From the NCBI GenBank assembly GCA_947462875.1, contig CANHQJ010000017.1:1-64000 (forward strand): DNA of 64,000 nt, given 5' to 3'. Every line of letters begins with the position of its first letter. The stretch's first letter is position 1. Below are positions 26,232 to 35,219 of the stretch, in pieces. Origin of the DNA: Verrucomicrobiia bacterium. Its GTDB lineage: Bacteria > Verrucomicrobiota > Verrucomicrobiia > Verrucomicrobiales > Akkermansiaceae. The notes below the pieces were generated by a model. It saw only the letters and a list, made by a program, of their open reading frames with translations, was not told the origin of the DNA and made no database searches. Position numbers and translations under genes: made by a program.

Positions 26232-27194
26232 ATGGACCAAATCATTCAAAAAGCCATAGAGCCGTTTGCAAATATTACCTTAGAGCAATTAGGCGCATTC
26301 CTGATACCATTCTTAATCGCGATATGGATCGATCTGCGAGCGCACAAAAAAGAAAAGGCGATTAGTGTAAAAGATGCTGCAGGATGGTCATTCATCTGGG
26401 TGGTATGTGCGCTACTGTTTGCAGCGTATATTTATTGGAGTCAGGGTGCGGAAGCAGGAAGTCTATATGTGACTGGATACGTTTTGGAAAAAGCGCTGGC
26501 GGTGGATAACCTTTTTGCTTTTTTCCTGATTTTTAAATCATTCGGACTAACCAGCATTCAAAATCAACCACTTCAACATCGGATTTTGTATTGGGGAATA
26601 TTAGGAGCAATTCTATTTAGGATCGTATTCCTCGGGTTAGGAGCCTTTATTGTAAACCTGAGTCCATATGTTCTAGTGCTATTCGCTCTCGTAGTCCTGT
26701 GGACAGTATGGAAAATGTGGAAAGGAGGAGATGACGACGAGGAAGAAGATTACACGAATCATTGGTCAGTAAAAATAGTAAAAAAATTTACCCGCGTTAA
26801 TTCATCAATTGAATCTCACCGATTCTTCACTCATGGAGTAACCCCATTATTTCTTTGCCTAGTATGTATTGAGGTTTGCGATGTAATTTTTGCATTTGAT
26901 TCAATGCCTGTCATTATCGCTGTGGTAAAAGATCCTTATTTGATGATCACATCGAGCTTGTGGGCAGCCGCTGGTTTGAGAAGCTTGTATTTCCTACTAA
27001 TAGCAGCACAAAACAAATTCTGGGCGCTCGAAAAAGCGGTCATGGTTTTACTTGTATTCGTCTCAGGAAAACTAATTGGCAGCGCCTTTAGCTTTCATCT
27101 ACCCAACGTTGTTAGCTTGAGCATTGTAGCACTAATTTTGGCAGCTGGCATTGTTTGGTCACTACTAAAGCCGAAAAATGAAGAATCGCAATAA
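26232..27194 (+). CDS. terC: TerC family integral membrane protein
   Basis: A 320-residue membrane protein with about eight to nine hydrophobic helices. The family motifs are present: EKALAVDNLFAFFLIF near residue 87 and CLVCIEVCDVIFAFDSMP near 215, each with the acidic residues thought to line a metal path. A very acidic loop (GGDDDEEEDY) lies between them. Known: TerC works with TerD-type proteins in resistance to tellurite, phage or other stress, and relatives export Mn2+. ATG 26232 is chosen; the frame upstream runs back into the RHH gene. First gene of the island. Confidence 0.93.
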   Translation: MDQIIQKAIEPFANITLEQLGAFLIPFLIAIWIDLRAHKKEKAISVKDAAGWSFIWVVCALLFAAYIYWSQGAEAGSLYVTGYVLEKALAVDNLFAFFLIFKSFGLTSIQNQPLQHRILYWGILGAILFRIVFLGLGAFIVNLSPYVLVLFALVVLWTVWKMWKGGDDDEEEDYTNHWSVKIVKKFTRVNSSIESHRFFTHGVTPLFLCLVCIEVCDVIFAFDSMPVIIAVVKDPYLMITSSLWAAAGLRSLYFLLIAAQNKFWALEKAVMVLLVFVSGKLIGSAFSFHLPNVVSLSIVALILAAGIVWSLLKPKNEESQ

Positions 27195-27313
27195 AAATTA
27201 AATATTAAAGAATTTTTATAAATTATTCAATTTTGTTAATATTGCTAATTATGAAAAAAACTCCGTTAAATCATATTAAAAAATTATCATAATACTTAAT
27301 TTTCATAAAATCT

Positions 27314-27880
27314 ATGGCTATCAACTTATCAAAAGGACAACGTGTGGACATTGGCTTGCAAAAGCTGGGTGTAGGTTTGGGCTGGGATCCGAGCTCGGCT
27401 CCAGGTATTGAGTTTGATTTGGATGCTAGTGCTTTCATGATTACCACGAACGAGCAAGTACCCACGGAAAAGTTTTTCGTCTTCTACGGTAATCCAATTT
27501 CGCCAGACGGCGCTGTTGAATCATCTGGAGATGATAGGACTGGCGGTAACTCAGACGGTGACGACGAAACACTTTTGGTTGATCTTGCGCGTCTCGACCC
27601 TCGTATCGATCAAATTGTCTTTACTGTGACGATTTACGAATTCGCCGAGCGTAGGCAAAATTTTGGTCAAGTGCGAAATTCATTTATCCGCATATACGAT
27701 TCGACGAACGGTGCCGAGTTATGCAAATACGAACTTGATGAAGATTTCTCCGTTGAGACCGCCATCGAATTTGGACGCCTTTACAAAAGGAATGACTCGT
27801 GGCGTTTTGAAGCCATTGGCAATGGCCATAGTGGCGGACTTGAAACATTCGTGAAAAAATATGCCAGTGCTTATTCTTAA
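27314..27880 (+). CDS. TerD family calcium-binding protein 1
   Basis: A 188-residue cytoplasmic TerD protein. It opens with INLSKGQRVDIG and has the typical [13 protein letters not shown] and Ca2+-site region DDRTGG-NSDGDDE near residues 75-87, then FGQVRNSFIRI and [18 protein letters not shown]. The Ca2+ loop differs from the usual [13 protein letters not shown] by Gly-Asn-Ser in place of the first Gly-Asp-Gly. Known: TerD proteins bind Ca2+ in acidic loops and are part of stress and chemical-response complexes. 119 bp of AT-rich spacer separates it from terC. Confidence 0.93.
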   Translation: MAINLSKGQRVDIGLQKLGVGLGWDPSSAPGIEFDLDASAFMITTNEQVPTEKFFVFYGNPISPDGAVESSGDDRTGGNSDGDDETLLVDLARLDPRIDQIVFTVTIYEFAERRQNFGQVRNSFIRIYDSTNGAELCKYELDEDFSVETAIEFGRLYKRNDSWRFEAIGNGHSGGLETFVKKYASAYS

Positions 27881-27947
27881 ATTTGATAGTAAAATAATTT
27901 ATTATATTAAGAAAAAATTCGAATTAACAAATTAATACTACATACCT

Positions 27948-28583
27948 ATGCGTCGTCTTCCTGTATATTTAGTTCTTGATGTCTCCGGCTCCATGTCTGG
28001 CGAACCGATCCAAGCCGTTAAAAATGGCGTGCAAATGCTTGTCTCGTCTTTGAGGCAAGACCCGCAGGCATTGGAAACCGCTTATTTGAGTGTAATCACT
28101 TTTGATTCGTCTGCTCATGAATTGGTTCCGTTGACCGACCTGCCTTCTTTTCAAGCTCCCAACATCACCGCTAATGGCGTCACAGCGATGGGCGAGGCTC
28201 TCACTCTCGTTGCGGATTGCGCGAAGCGCGATGTCGTGAAGGCTAGTGCTACACAAAAAGCTGATTGGCGTCCTATGGTTTTCCTCATGTCCGATGGTGT
28301 ACCTACTGACGACTTTGAAAAGGGTCTTGCTCGTTTCAAGCAAGAAAAATGGGGTGCCGTAGTCGCCTGTGCCGTGAATGATGCTGATGTCAGCATTCTC
28401 CAACGCATTGCTCCAGAGTCAGTTGTGCAGCTCGACACCTCGGACAGCGCTTCCATGTCTGCGTTTTTCAAGTGGGTAACTGCATCGATAGGGCTCTCAA
28501 GCAAAAGCGTCCAGAACGGCAAAGAAGTGGAAGGCCTTAACCAATTGCCACCACCACCTCCAGAGATTCAAGTAGTTGTTTAA
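27948..28583 (+). CDS. vWA-domain protein, TerY-like 1
   Basis: A 211-residue von Willebrand A domain protein. The metal-ion-dependent adhesion site is complete: DVSGSMS at residues 11-17, the Thr region NGVTAMGEAL near 75 and MSDGVPTDD near 114. It ends in a Pro-rich tail (QLPPPPPEIQVVV) also found in the next gene. Known: TerY-type vWA proteins pair with a PP2C phosphatase and a kinase (the TerY-P triad). Cytoplasmic, with no signal peptide. Confidence 0.92.
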   Translation: MRRLPVYLVLDVSGSMSGEPIQAVKNGVQMLVSSLRQDPQALETAYLSVITFDSSAHELVPLTDLPSFQAPNITANGVTAMGEALTLVADCAKRDVVKASATQKADWRPMVFLMSDGVPTDDFEKGLARFKQEKWGAVVACAVNDADVSILQRIAPESVVQLDTSDSASMSAFFKWVTASIGLSSKSVQNGKEVEGLNQLPPPPPEIQVVV

Positions 28584-28615
28584 TCATCTGTAAGTGCCAA
28601 CTAAAAGCTCATTGC

Positions 28616-29257
28616 ATGTCCATCCGAAGACTACCTGTATATCTGCTACTTGATACTTCCGGCTCCATGCGCGGTGAGCCGATTGAGGCGCTTAAGGTCG
28701 GCGTTCAATCGCTGATATCTTCGCTGCGACAAGACCCCCATGCGCTCGAGTCTGTATATATTTCCCTTATAAGCTTCGATAACGAAGCCCGCGTTCTCAG
28801 CCCGCTCGAAAGTCTCGAAACTTTTCAAACTCCTTTGATTGCATGTCCGCGGTCGGGAGCTACGATGACTGGTGCAGCACTAGAACTATTGTGCCAATCT
28901 GTAGATCGAGAAGTAAAAAAAAATACGGAAACGGAAAAAGGTGATTGGCGTCCGATCGTTTTTCTCATGACAGATGGTAGTCCTTCTGACACAGCACTCT
29001 ACAATCAAATGACCGAAGAAGTGGCCAAACGCCCATTTGCCTCGATCATCGCGTGCGCTGCTGGCACCAAGGCAAAGCATGATCCGTTGAAGAAATTGAC
29101 TCAAAATATCCTAAACTTAGAAACGATGGATGGGCATTCGTTTGCCGGTCTTTTCCAATGGGTTTCTTCGACTGTATCCTCAGGCAACCGCAGCATGGGC
29201 GCTGCTTCGAGCATAATCTTGCCGCCTCCACCTGCAGAAATTCAGATTGTTATTTGA
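28616..29257 (+). CDS. vWA-domain protein, TerY-like 2
   Basis: A 213-residue tandem paralogue of the preceding gene: DTSGSMRGEPIEAL at the start, GATMTGAALELL for the Thr site and MTDGSPSD near residue 120. Both end in LPPPPAEIQIVI-like tails, which may be the binding signal for a shared partner. It starts 32 bp after the first vWA gene and stops 9 bp before the PP2C start. Confidence 0.92.
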   Translation: MSIRRLPVYLLLDTSGSMRGEPIEALKVGVQSLISSLRQDPHALESVYISLISFDNEARVLSPLESLETFQTPLIACPRSGATMTGAALELLCQSVDREVKKNTETEKGDWRPIVFLMTDGSPSDTALYNQMTEEVAKRPFASIIACAAGTKAKHDPLKKLTQNILNLETMDGHSFAGLFQWVSSTVSSGNRSMGAASSIILPPPPAEIQIVI

Positions 29258-29266
29258 TTCCTTTGT

Positions 29267-30991
29267 ATGTCTTATCAATTATCTCAAAAAACTCCTTCTC
29301 CATCGCTATCGGCTTTCATTAGAGGACTCGTTCGTGAGCTCGACGAGATGCACGGAAGTGGAATCGCCCATGGTGCTGTAGCAGGAGACTTAAATGCATG
29401 GTTTTCGGAAAATGCTGAATTCGCGCCAGAGAAATTTAGACATTTTGCGACAAGCGAAGCATCTGATGCGAATCTGATCGCTGCTGATATAGCGGATTTT
29501 ATGAAATGCTCACGTCAATGGATCTGCGGGTCAATATTATCGGATCACACCGCGTTCAAAGCCTTGAATTACCTTGACTCTAAGCTGCCTCAGTCATTTC
29601 TCAAATTACTTGAGATTTCAGACGATAAGAATGCCGTCCTGCCATCAATGACTGATTTTCTCAGGGCGTTAACTGAAGAACCAGTTTCTGCATCGATTAG
29701 CCCCGAGCAAGCCATTCCACCCACCGCTGTGGTTGCTGCAGTTCCTCCGCGCATTCCCGTCACAAACCACACCGCCATTTCCATAGCTTTACCAAACGGC
29801 ACTGTGGGCAAGCCCTACGTCATCGAGCCTGGAAAGATCGCGCGCTCCATTGCAGCTCAAAGAAAAGATGACCCTGAGCGTGCTAAGATTGTTCATTTAC
29901 AGATTCCAGAGAATTGCGGTTTATTTTTTGATGTTGCGAGCGGAACAATTACAGGAACGCCGACGCGGAGTCTGGATGAACATTTGTATCTGGACTACAT
30001 TCCTTCACAGTACTCACCCAGCATCTCTTGCAAAGCATCGCTCTTTATCAATCCTGATCCCGCTAGTCTCTGGAAAGATTTGGATTCCGATCCTAATGCC
30101 CCTTATCAAAAGCCAGCACTCGTGCACACGGAACAGGCACTTGGACAATTTCGCATTGTCGCAGCTAGTCGAAGAGGACGCTCACACGCGAACAAAGGGG
30201 ACTTCCGTGACGATGATTATGCAATTGGCTATGCTGAATCCAGTGGATGGCTGGTGGTGACCGTTGCCGATGGCGCAGGTTCTGCGAAATACTCACGCAA
30301 AGGCTCGCAGATCGCAACAAGAGTAGCGTGTGATTGGCTAGTTAAAAAGCTCGACTCTCCCGAATATGCAGAATGGAGTGAGACAGCCGAGTCAGGAAGC
30401 GAAGCAAAATCCCCAAGTGATATCCGCGATTTGCTCTACAATGCAGCGCTCTTGACGCATTACAAAATTAAAGAGGAGGTAGAAAACCCTACGGAAGCTC
30501 TCCCGGAAACTCCAGTCATCAGAAATTACGATACGACGCTCATTTTGCTCATACTCAAAAAAATTAAAGTTGGCTATTATGCTGCTACATTCTCCGTGGG
30601 TGATGGTGGTACAGGACTTTTTTTAGAACCAGATCAAGCGGTGCCTTTGATGAATGCCGACGGCGGTGAACATGCTGGTCAGACTACTTTCGTGACCATA
30701 GCTTCATCTCTCTCTGCTTCTGAGGAAAATTTAGCCCATCGCTTTAGCCAAGCAAACGTGGCTGACTTCTCTTTAGCCTTGGTCATGACTGATGGCATCA
30801 CAGATCCAAAATTTCCCAGCGATGCTGCATTTGCCGATTCTAGCTGCTGGCAGGCGCTCTCGAATGAACTTAAACCTGCGCTCGGCGATTCTGCGAGCTT
30901 GCTAGAGTGGATGAAATTCTTTTCACCCGGAAATCACGACGACCGCACTCTAGTGGCCGTTTTGCCCTCTAATCATTCTCATCTCCCATGA
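29267..30991 (+). CDS. PP2C-type phosphatase with N-terminal pseudokinase-like and Ig-like parts
   Basis: A 574-residue protein. Residues 1-130 contain ELDEMHGSGIAHGAVAGDL, which looks like the HRD region of a decayed kinase. Residues about 170-265 fit a He_PIG-type Ig-like fold (a GLFFDVASGTITGTPT motif). The PP2C core follows: NKGDFRDDDYAI near 305, TVADGAGSA near 332 with metal-binding Asp, DTTLIL near 423 and the MTDGITD metal Asp near 506. The last 4 bp overlap the kinase start (ATGA, 30988-30991), implying coupled translation. Known: the phosphatase of the TerY-P triad reverses Ser/Thr phosphorylation by its kinase. Confidence 0.85.
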   Translation: MSYQLSQKTPSPSLSAFIRGLVRELDEMHGSGIAHGAVAGDLNAWFSENAEFAPEKFRHFATSEASDANLIAADIADFMKCSRQWICGSILSDHTAFKALNYLDSKLPQSFLKLLEISDDKNAVLPSMTDFLRALTEEPVSASISPEQAIPPTAVVAAVPPRIPVTNHTAISIALPNGTVGKPYVIEPGKIARSIAAQRKDDPERAKIVHLQIPENCGLFFDVASGTITGTPTRSLDEHLYLDYIPSQYSPSISCKASLFINPDPASLWKDLDSDPNAPYQKPALVHTEQALGQFRIVAASRRGRSHANKGDFRDDDYAIGYAESSGWLVVTVADGAGSAKYSRKGSQIATRVACDWLVKKLDSPEYAEWSETAESGSEAKSPSDIRDLLYNAALLTHYKIKEEVENPTEALPETPVIRNYDTTLILLILKKIKVGYYAATFSVGDGGTGLFLEPDQAVPLMNADGGEHAGQTTFVTIASSLSASEENLAHRFSQANVADFSLALVMTDGITDPKFPSDAAFADSSCWQALSNELKPALGDSASLLEWMKFFSPGNHDDRTLVAVLPSNHSHLP

Positions 30992-32499
30992 GCGTTATTC
31001 ATGTAAAATCAATTAGCACGGGGAAAAGCTACCAATACGATACGGCAAAACATGCTGGCAGTGGTGGCATGAAGGATGTGTATTTTTCCCCTGATAAGAG
31101 TTACGTGGTTCAGATATTTAAACTTCCGCAAGATTCTAATCAAATTGAACGCTTGCAAATGATCGTGGGTAAATATAGAGAGAATATTTTCAATCAAGCT
31201 GGTGGACAATTCTGGGAAACAGTCTATTGCTGGCCTACTGACATCGTCACGATACCGACAACTGGTCAAATTGCTCTCATCGCGCCATGCTACAGAAATG
31301 AGTTCTTTTTCCAATACGGCTCACAAAACAATGACATGTTGGGGATCAAAGGTAAGGACAAACAAGGTAAGTGGTTTGCATCTTCTCTTCACCGTGCAAA
31401 ATACACTGATCCTCGAGAGCTAGGAAATTGGAGGAATTATCTTGGACTCTGCATCAAAATTGCACGCGCTGTGAAACGTCTTCACGCAGCTGGTTTAGCG
31501 CACTCTGACCTATCCTATTGCAACGTTTTGATTGATCCCCTAACGGCATCAGCTTCAGTGATTGATATTGATGGACTTGTTGTGCCTCAACGCTTTCCGC
31601 CTGATGTCGTCGGAACTCCAGATTTTATTGCCCCTGAAGTACTAAGAACCTTGTCTTTAAGCATTACCGATCCTAAACGCTCCCTTCCTTGTATCGAGAC
31701 TGATCGTCACGCTCTTGGTGTATTGATCTACATGTATTTATTGTATCGCCATCCTCTAAAAGGTGGAAAAATCCACGATGCAGATCCTTCACGCGATGAG
31801 GAACTTCACATGGGTGAACGAGCACTTTACATTGAGCACCCAACTGATAAATCCAATCGCCCAAGAATCCAAGATTGTCGCCCTACGGATCTTCCCTACG
31901 CAGATCCTGCAAAGATTCCTTCTAGTGCTTGCGGACCTTATCTTCACGAACTGTTCACGAAGGCTTTTATTGACGGACTCCATCATCCGCACCTGCGCCC
32001 AAGTGCCGACGATTGGGAGACTGCCTTGGTGAAGACGGTCGACATGCTTCAGCCCTGCTCAAATACCAAGTGCGCCCAGCAATGGTACGTCTTCGATAAC
32101 AGCACCAAACCCGCCTGTCCATTTTGCGGCACGGCTTACAAAGGCCTACTCCCTGTTCTAAACCTTTACTCGCGACGAAAATCTAGTGACCCATTTCGCC
32201 CAGAAAATCGGCGTCTTATGGTCTATACCGATCAGTATCTCTATCCATGGCATGTTAATCGCCTCATTGCCCCAAATGAAAGACTCACGCCCGATCAAAA
32301 AAAACCCGTCGGCTATTTCGTTCTACATAACGGGCAATGGTGGTTCGTGAATCAAACACTTACAGGACTCAAGGATGTAACGAACAAAATCGATATACCG
32401 AAAGGTGGTAAAGTCGAACTAACCGATGGACTGCAATTATTGCTCAGCCCAGAGGATAATTGTCGTCTTATTCAAGTGCAGATGGTTCAGGGAACCTAA
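30988..32499 (+). CDS. Serine/threonine protein kinase with C-terminal zinc ribbon (TerY-P type)
   Basis: A 503-residue kinase. The Gly loop is AGSGGMKDVYF near residue 24, the catalytic loop is HSDLSYCNVLID starting at residue 172 (HSD in place of HRD) and the metal-binding motif is DIDG at 193-196 in place of DFG. VVGTPDFIAPEVL follows as the activation and P+1 segment. Near 355-380 two CxxC-type pairs (C-x4-C and CPFCG) form a zinc ribbon, followed by a beta-rich C-terminus. Cytoplasmic. It overlaps the PP2C gene by 4 bp. Confidence 0.88.
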   Translation: MSVIHVKSISTGKSYQYDTAKHAGSGGMKDVYFSPDKSYVVQIFKLPQDSNQIERLQMIVGKYRENIFNQAGGQFWETVYCWPTDIVTIPTTGQIALIAPCYRNEFFFQYGSQNNDMLGIKGKDKQGKWFASSLHRAKYTDPRELGNWRNYLGLCIKIARAVKRLHAAGLAHSDLSYCNVLIDPLTASASVIDIDGLVVPQRFPPDVVGTPDFIAPEVLRTLSLSITDPKRSLPCIETDRHALGVLIYMYLLYRHPLKGGKIHDADPSRDEELHMGERALYIEHPTDKSNRPRIQDCRPTDLPYADPAKIPSSACGPYLHELFTKAFIDGLHHPHLRPSADDWETALVKTVDMLQPCSNTKCAQQWYVFDNSTKPACPFCGTAYKGLLPVLNLYSRRKSSDPFRPENRRLMVYTDQYLYPWHVNRLIAPNERLTPDQKKPVGYFVLHNGQWWFVNQTLTGLKDVTNKIDIPKGGKVELTDGLQLLLSPEDNCRLIQVQMVQGT

Positions 32500-32512
32500 G
32501 GATTCTTGCGAC

Positions 32513-32755
32513 ATGAAATTCGGATTACGCATACCCTCCTTAAAGAAGCGAATCGCCGCCCGAACTTCGGTGAAGCGTTACGTAAGACACTCCATGGGAT
32601 TCAAAGCACCCCGCGGTTGGGGATTCTTAACCAATCCGAAAAAAGCCATTTATAATCGAATTTACAACCGGACTACGTTTGGCTGTCTCTTCGTTATACT
32701 CGCCGTATGCACATCGTTTATTACTGTATTTTCAATTTATTCACTACTCACTTGA
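32513..32755 (+). CDS. Small single-helix membrane protein in the Ter island
   Basis: An 80-residue protein: a very basic N-terminal half (many Arg/Lys, KKRIAARTSVKRYVRHS) and a single C-terminal hydrophobic helix (about 56-76). This gives a cytoplasmic positively charged domain anchored by its tail. Start at ATG 32513; the frame upstream overlaps the kinase gene. It is 13 bp from the kinase stop and 6 bp before the next vWA gene, so it is part of the operon. No family recognised. Confidence 0.6.
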   Translation: MKFGLRIPSLKKRIAARTSVKRYVRHSMGFKAPRGWGFLTNPKKAIYNRIYNRTTFGCLFVILAVCTSFITVFSIYSLLT

Positions 32756-32761
32756 AACATT

Positions 32762-33793
32762 ATGATTCGCCGTCTTCCCGTTTACCTTCTGATCGACTGT
32801 TCCGAATCTATGATCGGGCAAGGGATTGAAGCTGTCCGTGCAGGAATCAGCTCGATGGTATCCTCACTGCGACGCGATCCTCATGCTCTAGAGAGTGTTT
32901 ATATCAGTGTGATCACGTATGATGCCAAGGCGAGATTGGAGTGTCCACTAACGCCTCTCATCGATTTCCAAGAGCCTAATCTTACTCTTCGCCCCGGCAC
33001 TTCTTTGGGTTCTGCTCTGACTCTACTCGCCGATCAGATTCGAACGGAAGTTCGTAAAACAACATTTGAAAACAAAGGCGACTACCGCCCACTTGTCCTG
33101 CTACTCACTGACGGACAACCCAGCGATGATTGGCGCGCTCCGCTTCAACGCATCGGTGCGCAAATCCGCCCACGACCAGCGAATATCTACGCGATCGGTT
33201 GCGGGGAAGACGTGGATTACTCCGTATTGCAGGCCGTTACGGATGTAGTGCTGCGCATGGATGACATGGGGCCAGAGTCCTTTGGAAAACTATTTGTCTG
33301 GTTGACCGCCTCGGTCTCCAGTGCGAGCCAAGGTGTTGGTGAAAATGCACAGGGAGAAATCAACCTTCAAAAGCTCCCGCCAAACGTCGAGAAAGTCACA
33401 ACGCCTGCCATATCCATGGAGGGTGAGCCGCCGCGCCAAGTGTTTCTACGGGTGCGCTGTTCAGTTAAGCGCAAGCCCTATTTAATGCGCTATCGAGTGA
33501 ATATGCTCGCCCAATGTTACGATCCTAGTATGTCACACAAGTTGACCGAAGAAGAAGCTCTAGCCGCTGGAGATGGGGAACTTCCTGACATCCCCAGTGA
33601 ACTACTCAATGGGGCACCCGACTGCCCGTGGTGTGGTAATCCGGGCGGCGGGCAGTGCGGCAACTGCGGCACGATGTTTTGCTCAGACTCAAGCGACCCT
33701 GCTGACATCCAGTGTCCTGGATGTAATAATACTCTCAAGAGAAGGCACGCCGGCGGAGGTGGTAATTTCAGCATCAAGCAAAGTGGCGGCTGA
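32762..33793 (+). CDS. vWA-domain protein with C-terminal zinc ribbons (TerY with C-terminal domain)
   Basis: A 343-residue vWA protein. The metal site is DCSESM at residues 12-17 (Ser and Glu in place of the usual Ser-Gly), followed by PGTSLGSAL and LLTDGQPSDD. Residues about 285-330 hold four Cys pairs (CPWCG, CGNCG, CSDSS and CPGC), two small zinc ribbons, and the tail is Gly-rich. This is the long TerY form. With the two short vWA genes the island has three such proteins, which may serve as alternative adaptors for the kinase-phosphatase pair. Confidence 0.9.
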   Translation: MIRRLPVYLLIDCSESMIGQGIEAVRAGISSMVSSLRRDPHALESVYISVITYDAKARLECPLTPLIDFQEPNLTLRPGTSLGSALTLLADQIRTEVRKTTFENKGDYRPLVLLLTDGQPSDDWRAPLQRIGAQIRPRPANIYAIGCGEDVDYSVLQAVTDVVLRMDDMGPESFGKLFVWLTASVSSASQGVGENAQGEINLQKLPPNVEKVTTPAISMEGEPPRQVFLRVRCSVKRKPYLMRYRVNMLAQCYDPSMSHKLTEEEALAAGDGELPDIPSELLNGAPDCPWCGNPGGGQCGNCGTMFCSDSSDPADIQCPGCNNTLKRRHAGGGGNFSIKQSGG

Positions 33794-33873
33794 TACTTTC
33801 CATCTAACAAAAAATAATACCAATTGATTCTCCCCAACTCTTGATTCATCACAACCAAACAAGCAAAAAATAC

Positions 33874-34449
33874 ATGCCTATTACACTAACGAAAGGAGCG
33901 AATGTATCGCTCAGTAAATCCGCTCCCGGCCTGAGCAACATTATTGTTGGCCTCGGCTGGGATGCACGCGCTACCAGTGGTGCAGCATTCGATCTTGACG
34001 CCAGTGCTTTCCTGCTCTCCGCAGCAGGCAAGGTGCGTATCGACGCAGATTTCATCTTTTTCAATCAACCGGCATCCTCTGATGGCTCCGTGAATCACCT
34101 CGGAGATAATACGACTGGTGATGGCGATGGCGATGACGAACAAATTACGATTGATCTCACTAGAGTTCCAGCAGACGTTGAAAAAATTGCCATCAGCGTG
34201 ACGATTCACGAAGCTGCATCACGCAATCAAAATTTTGGTATGGTTAGCCAGGCATTTGTCCGTGTTGTCGATGCCGCCAACAATGAAGAAATCGTACGTT
34301 ATGATCTGAGTGAAGACTTCAGTGTGGAAACAGCCCTCGTTTTCGGCGAGGTCTATCGCCACTCAAGTGAGTGGAAATTCAGAGCAGTGGGTCAAGGTTT
34401 CCAAGGCGGGTTGGAGGCCATGGCAAAAAATTACGGCGTCAACATTTAA
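33874..34449 (+). CDS. TerD family calcium-binding protein 2
   Basis: A 191-residue TerD protein starting at ATG 33874 (MPITLTKG). It keeps the full Ca2+ loop [13 protein letters not shown] near residue 79 plus [10 protein letters not shown] and [19 protein letters not shown]. It resembles E. coli-type TerD more closely than the first copy. The 80-bp gap before it contains a copy of TCTAACAAAA (33803-33812). It sits 23 bp before the third terD gene. Confidence 0.93.
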   Translation: MPITLTKGANVSLSKSAPGLSNIIVGLGWDARATSGAAFDLDASAFLLSAAGKVRIDADFIFFNQPASSDGSVNHLGDNTTGDGDGDDEQITIDLTRVPADVEKIAISVTIHEAASRNQNFGMVSQAFVRVVDAANNEEIVRYDLSEDFSVETALVFGEVYRHSSEWKFRAVGQGFQGGLEAMAKNYGVNI

Positions 34450-34472
34450 TCAAAATTAACTAAAATACGAAT

Positions 34473-35057
34473 ATGGCAATCAATCTACAAAAAGGACAAA
34501 AAATCTCGTTAAGTAAAGAGGCTGGTAGTTCCGGTTTGACTAAAATCGTCATGGGTCTCGGTTGGGACGCGAAGAAAAAAAGGGGTTTTCTAGGATTTGG
34601 CAGAAAAGAACAAGAAATTGATCTCGACGCATCTTGCGTGCTTTTTGACGAGAGCAAGCAACCGCTGGATGCGGTATTCTTTGGGCAACTCAGGAGTCGT
34701 GATGGGAGTATTCTCCATACTGGTGACAACCGTACTGGTGACGGCGATGGAGATGATGAACAAATTATTGTTGATCTTTCACGTGTTCCCGCAAATGTTA
34801 AGTCGATCATTTTCATCGTTAATAGCTTCACAGGGCAGAACTTTAGTGAAATTGAGAATGCTTTTTGCCGTGTGGTGAACGGTGCCAACAATCAAGAGTT
34901 AGCGCGATATAATTTAAGTTGCACAGGCAATCATACTGGGATGATTATGGCAAAGGTCTACCTGCATAACGGAGAGTGGAAAATGCATGCCATTGGAGAC
35001 AATGCCAATGGTAAGACGTTCGATCAAATGATTCCCCAGATGATCGCTGCACTTTGA
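34473..35057 (+). CDS. TerD family calcium-binding protein 3 (TerZ/TerE-like, with insert)
   Basis: A 194-residue TerD homologue. GLGWDAKKKRGFLGFGRKEQEIDLDAS contains a basic and Gly/Phe-rich insert of about 15 residues between the first two core motifs that the other two copies lack, as seen in TerZ-like members. The Ca2+ loop [13 protein letters not shown] is intact. The VETA segment near the end is replaced by TGNHTGMIMAKVY. Last gene of the island; GC-rich DNA resumes just after the stop. Confidence 0.9.
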   Translation: MAINLQKGQKISLSKEAGSSGLTKIVMGLGWDAKKKRGFLGFGRKEQEIDLDASCVLFDESKQPLDAVFFGQLRSRDGSILHTGDNRTGDGDGDDEQIIVDLSRVPANVKSIIFIVNSFTGQNFSEIENAFCRVVNGANNQELARYNLSCTGNHTGMIMAKVYLHNGEWKMHAIGDNANGKTFDQMIPQMIAAL

Positions 35058-35190
35058 AATCATCATCTATGCTGCAGGGTTTGTCGACTTCCCTGATTGC
35101 TCGACAGGGCATAAATAGAGTAGAGAGGTTGTATGTCATGTTTTCACATTCAAGTGCCTCTCCTTCCAGGCGTCGTGCTGTCGTGGAGAA

Positions 35191-35215
35191 GAAGGGCTAG
35201 GTGCTGTCGCCCTTC
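35191..35215 (-). terminator. Possible terminator near the 3' end of the ABC-F gene
   Basis: GAAGGGC (35191-35197) pairs with GCCCTTC (35209-35215), a 7-bp stem with an 11-nt loop, 5 bp beyond the ABC-F stop. There is no clear T-run on the minus strand. The rest of 35058-35219 holds nothing else I recognise. Confidence 0.3.
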
Positions 35216-35219
35216 CCAG

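Larger units (their letters stand above)
26203..35057 (+). other. AT-rich Ter/TerY-P genomic island
   Basis: Base composition drops sharply from the GC-rich flanks: long A/T runs fill the gaps, codons end in A or T far more often, and all ten genes point the same way. The contents form one system: terC, terD, two vWA genes, PP2C, kinase, small membrane protein, vWA with zinc ribbon, and two more terD genes. No integrase, tRNA or clear flanking direct repeat was seen. Composition and functional unity suggest acquisition by horizontal transfer. Confidence 0.7.

Noticed and set aside
26200-35060. Ter island considered as a prophage
   Set aside because: No capsid, tail, terminase or integrase gene; all genes fit a Ter-type stress system.
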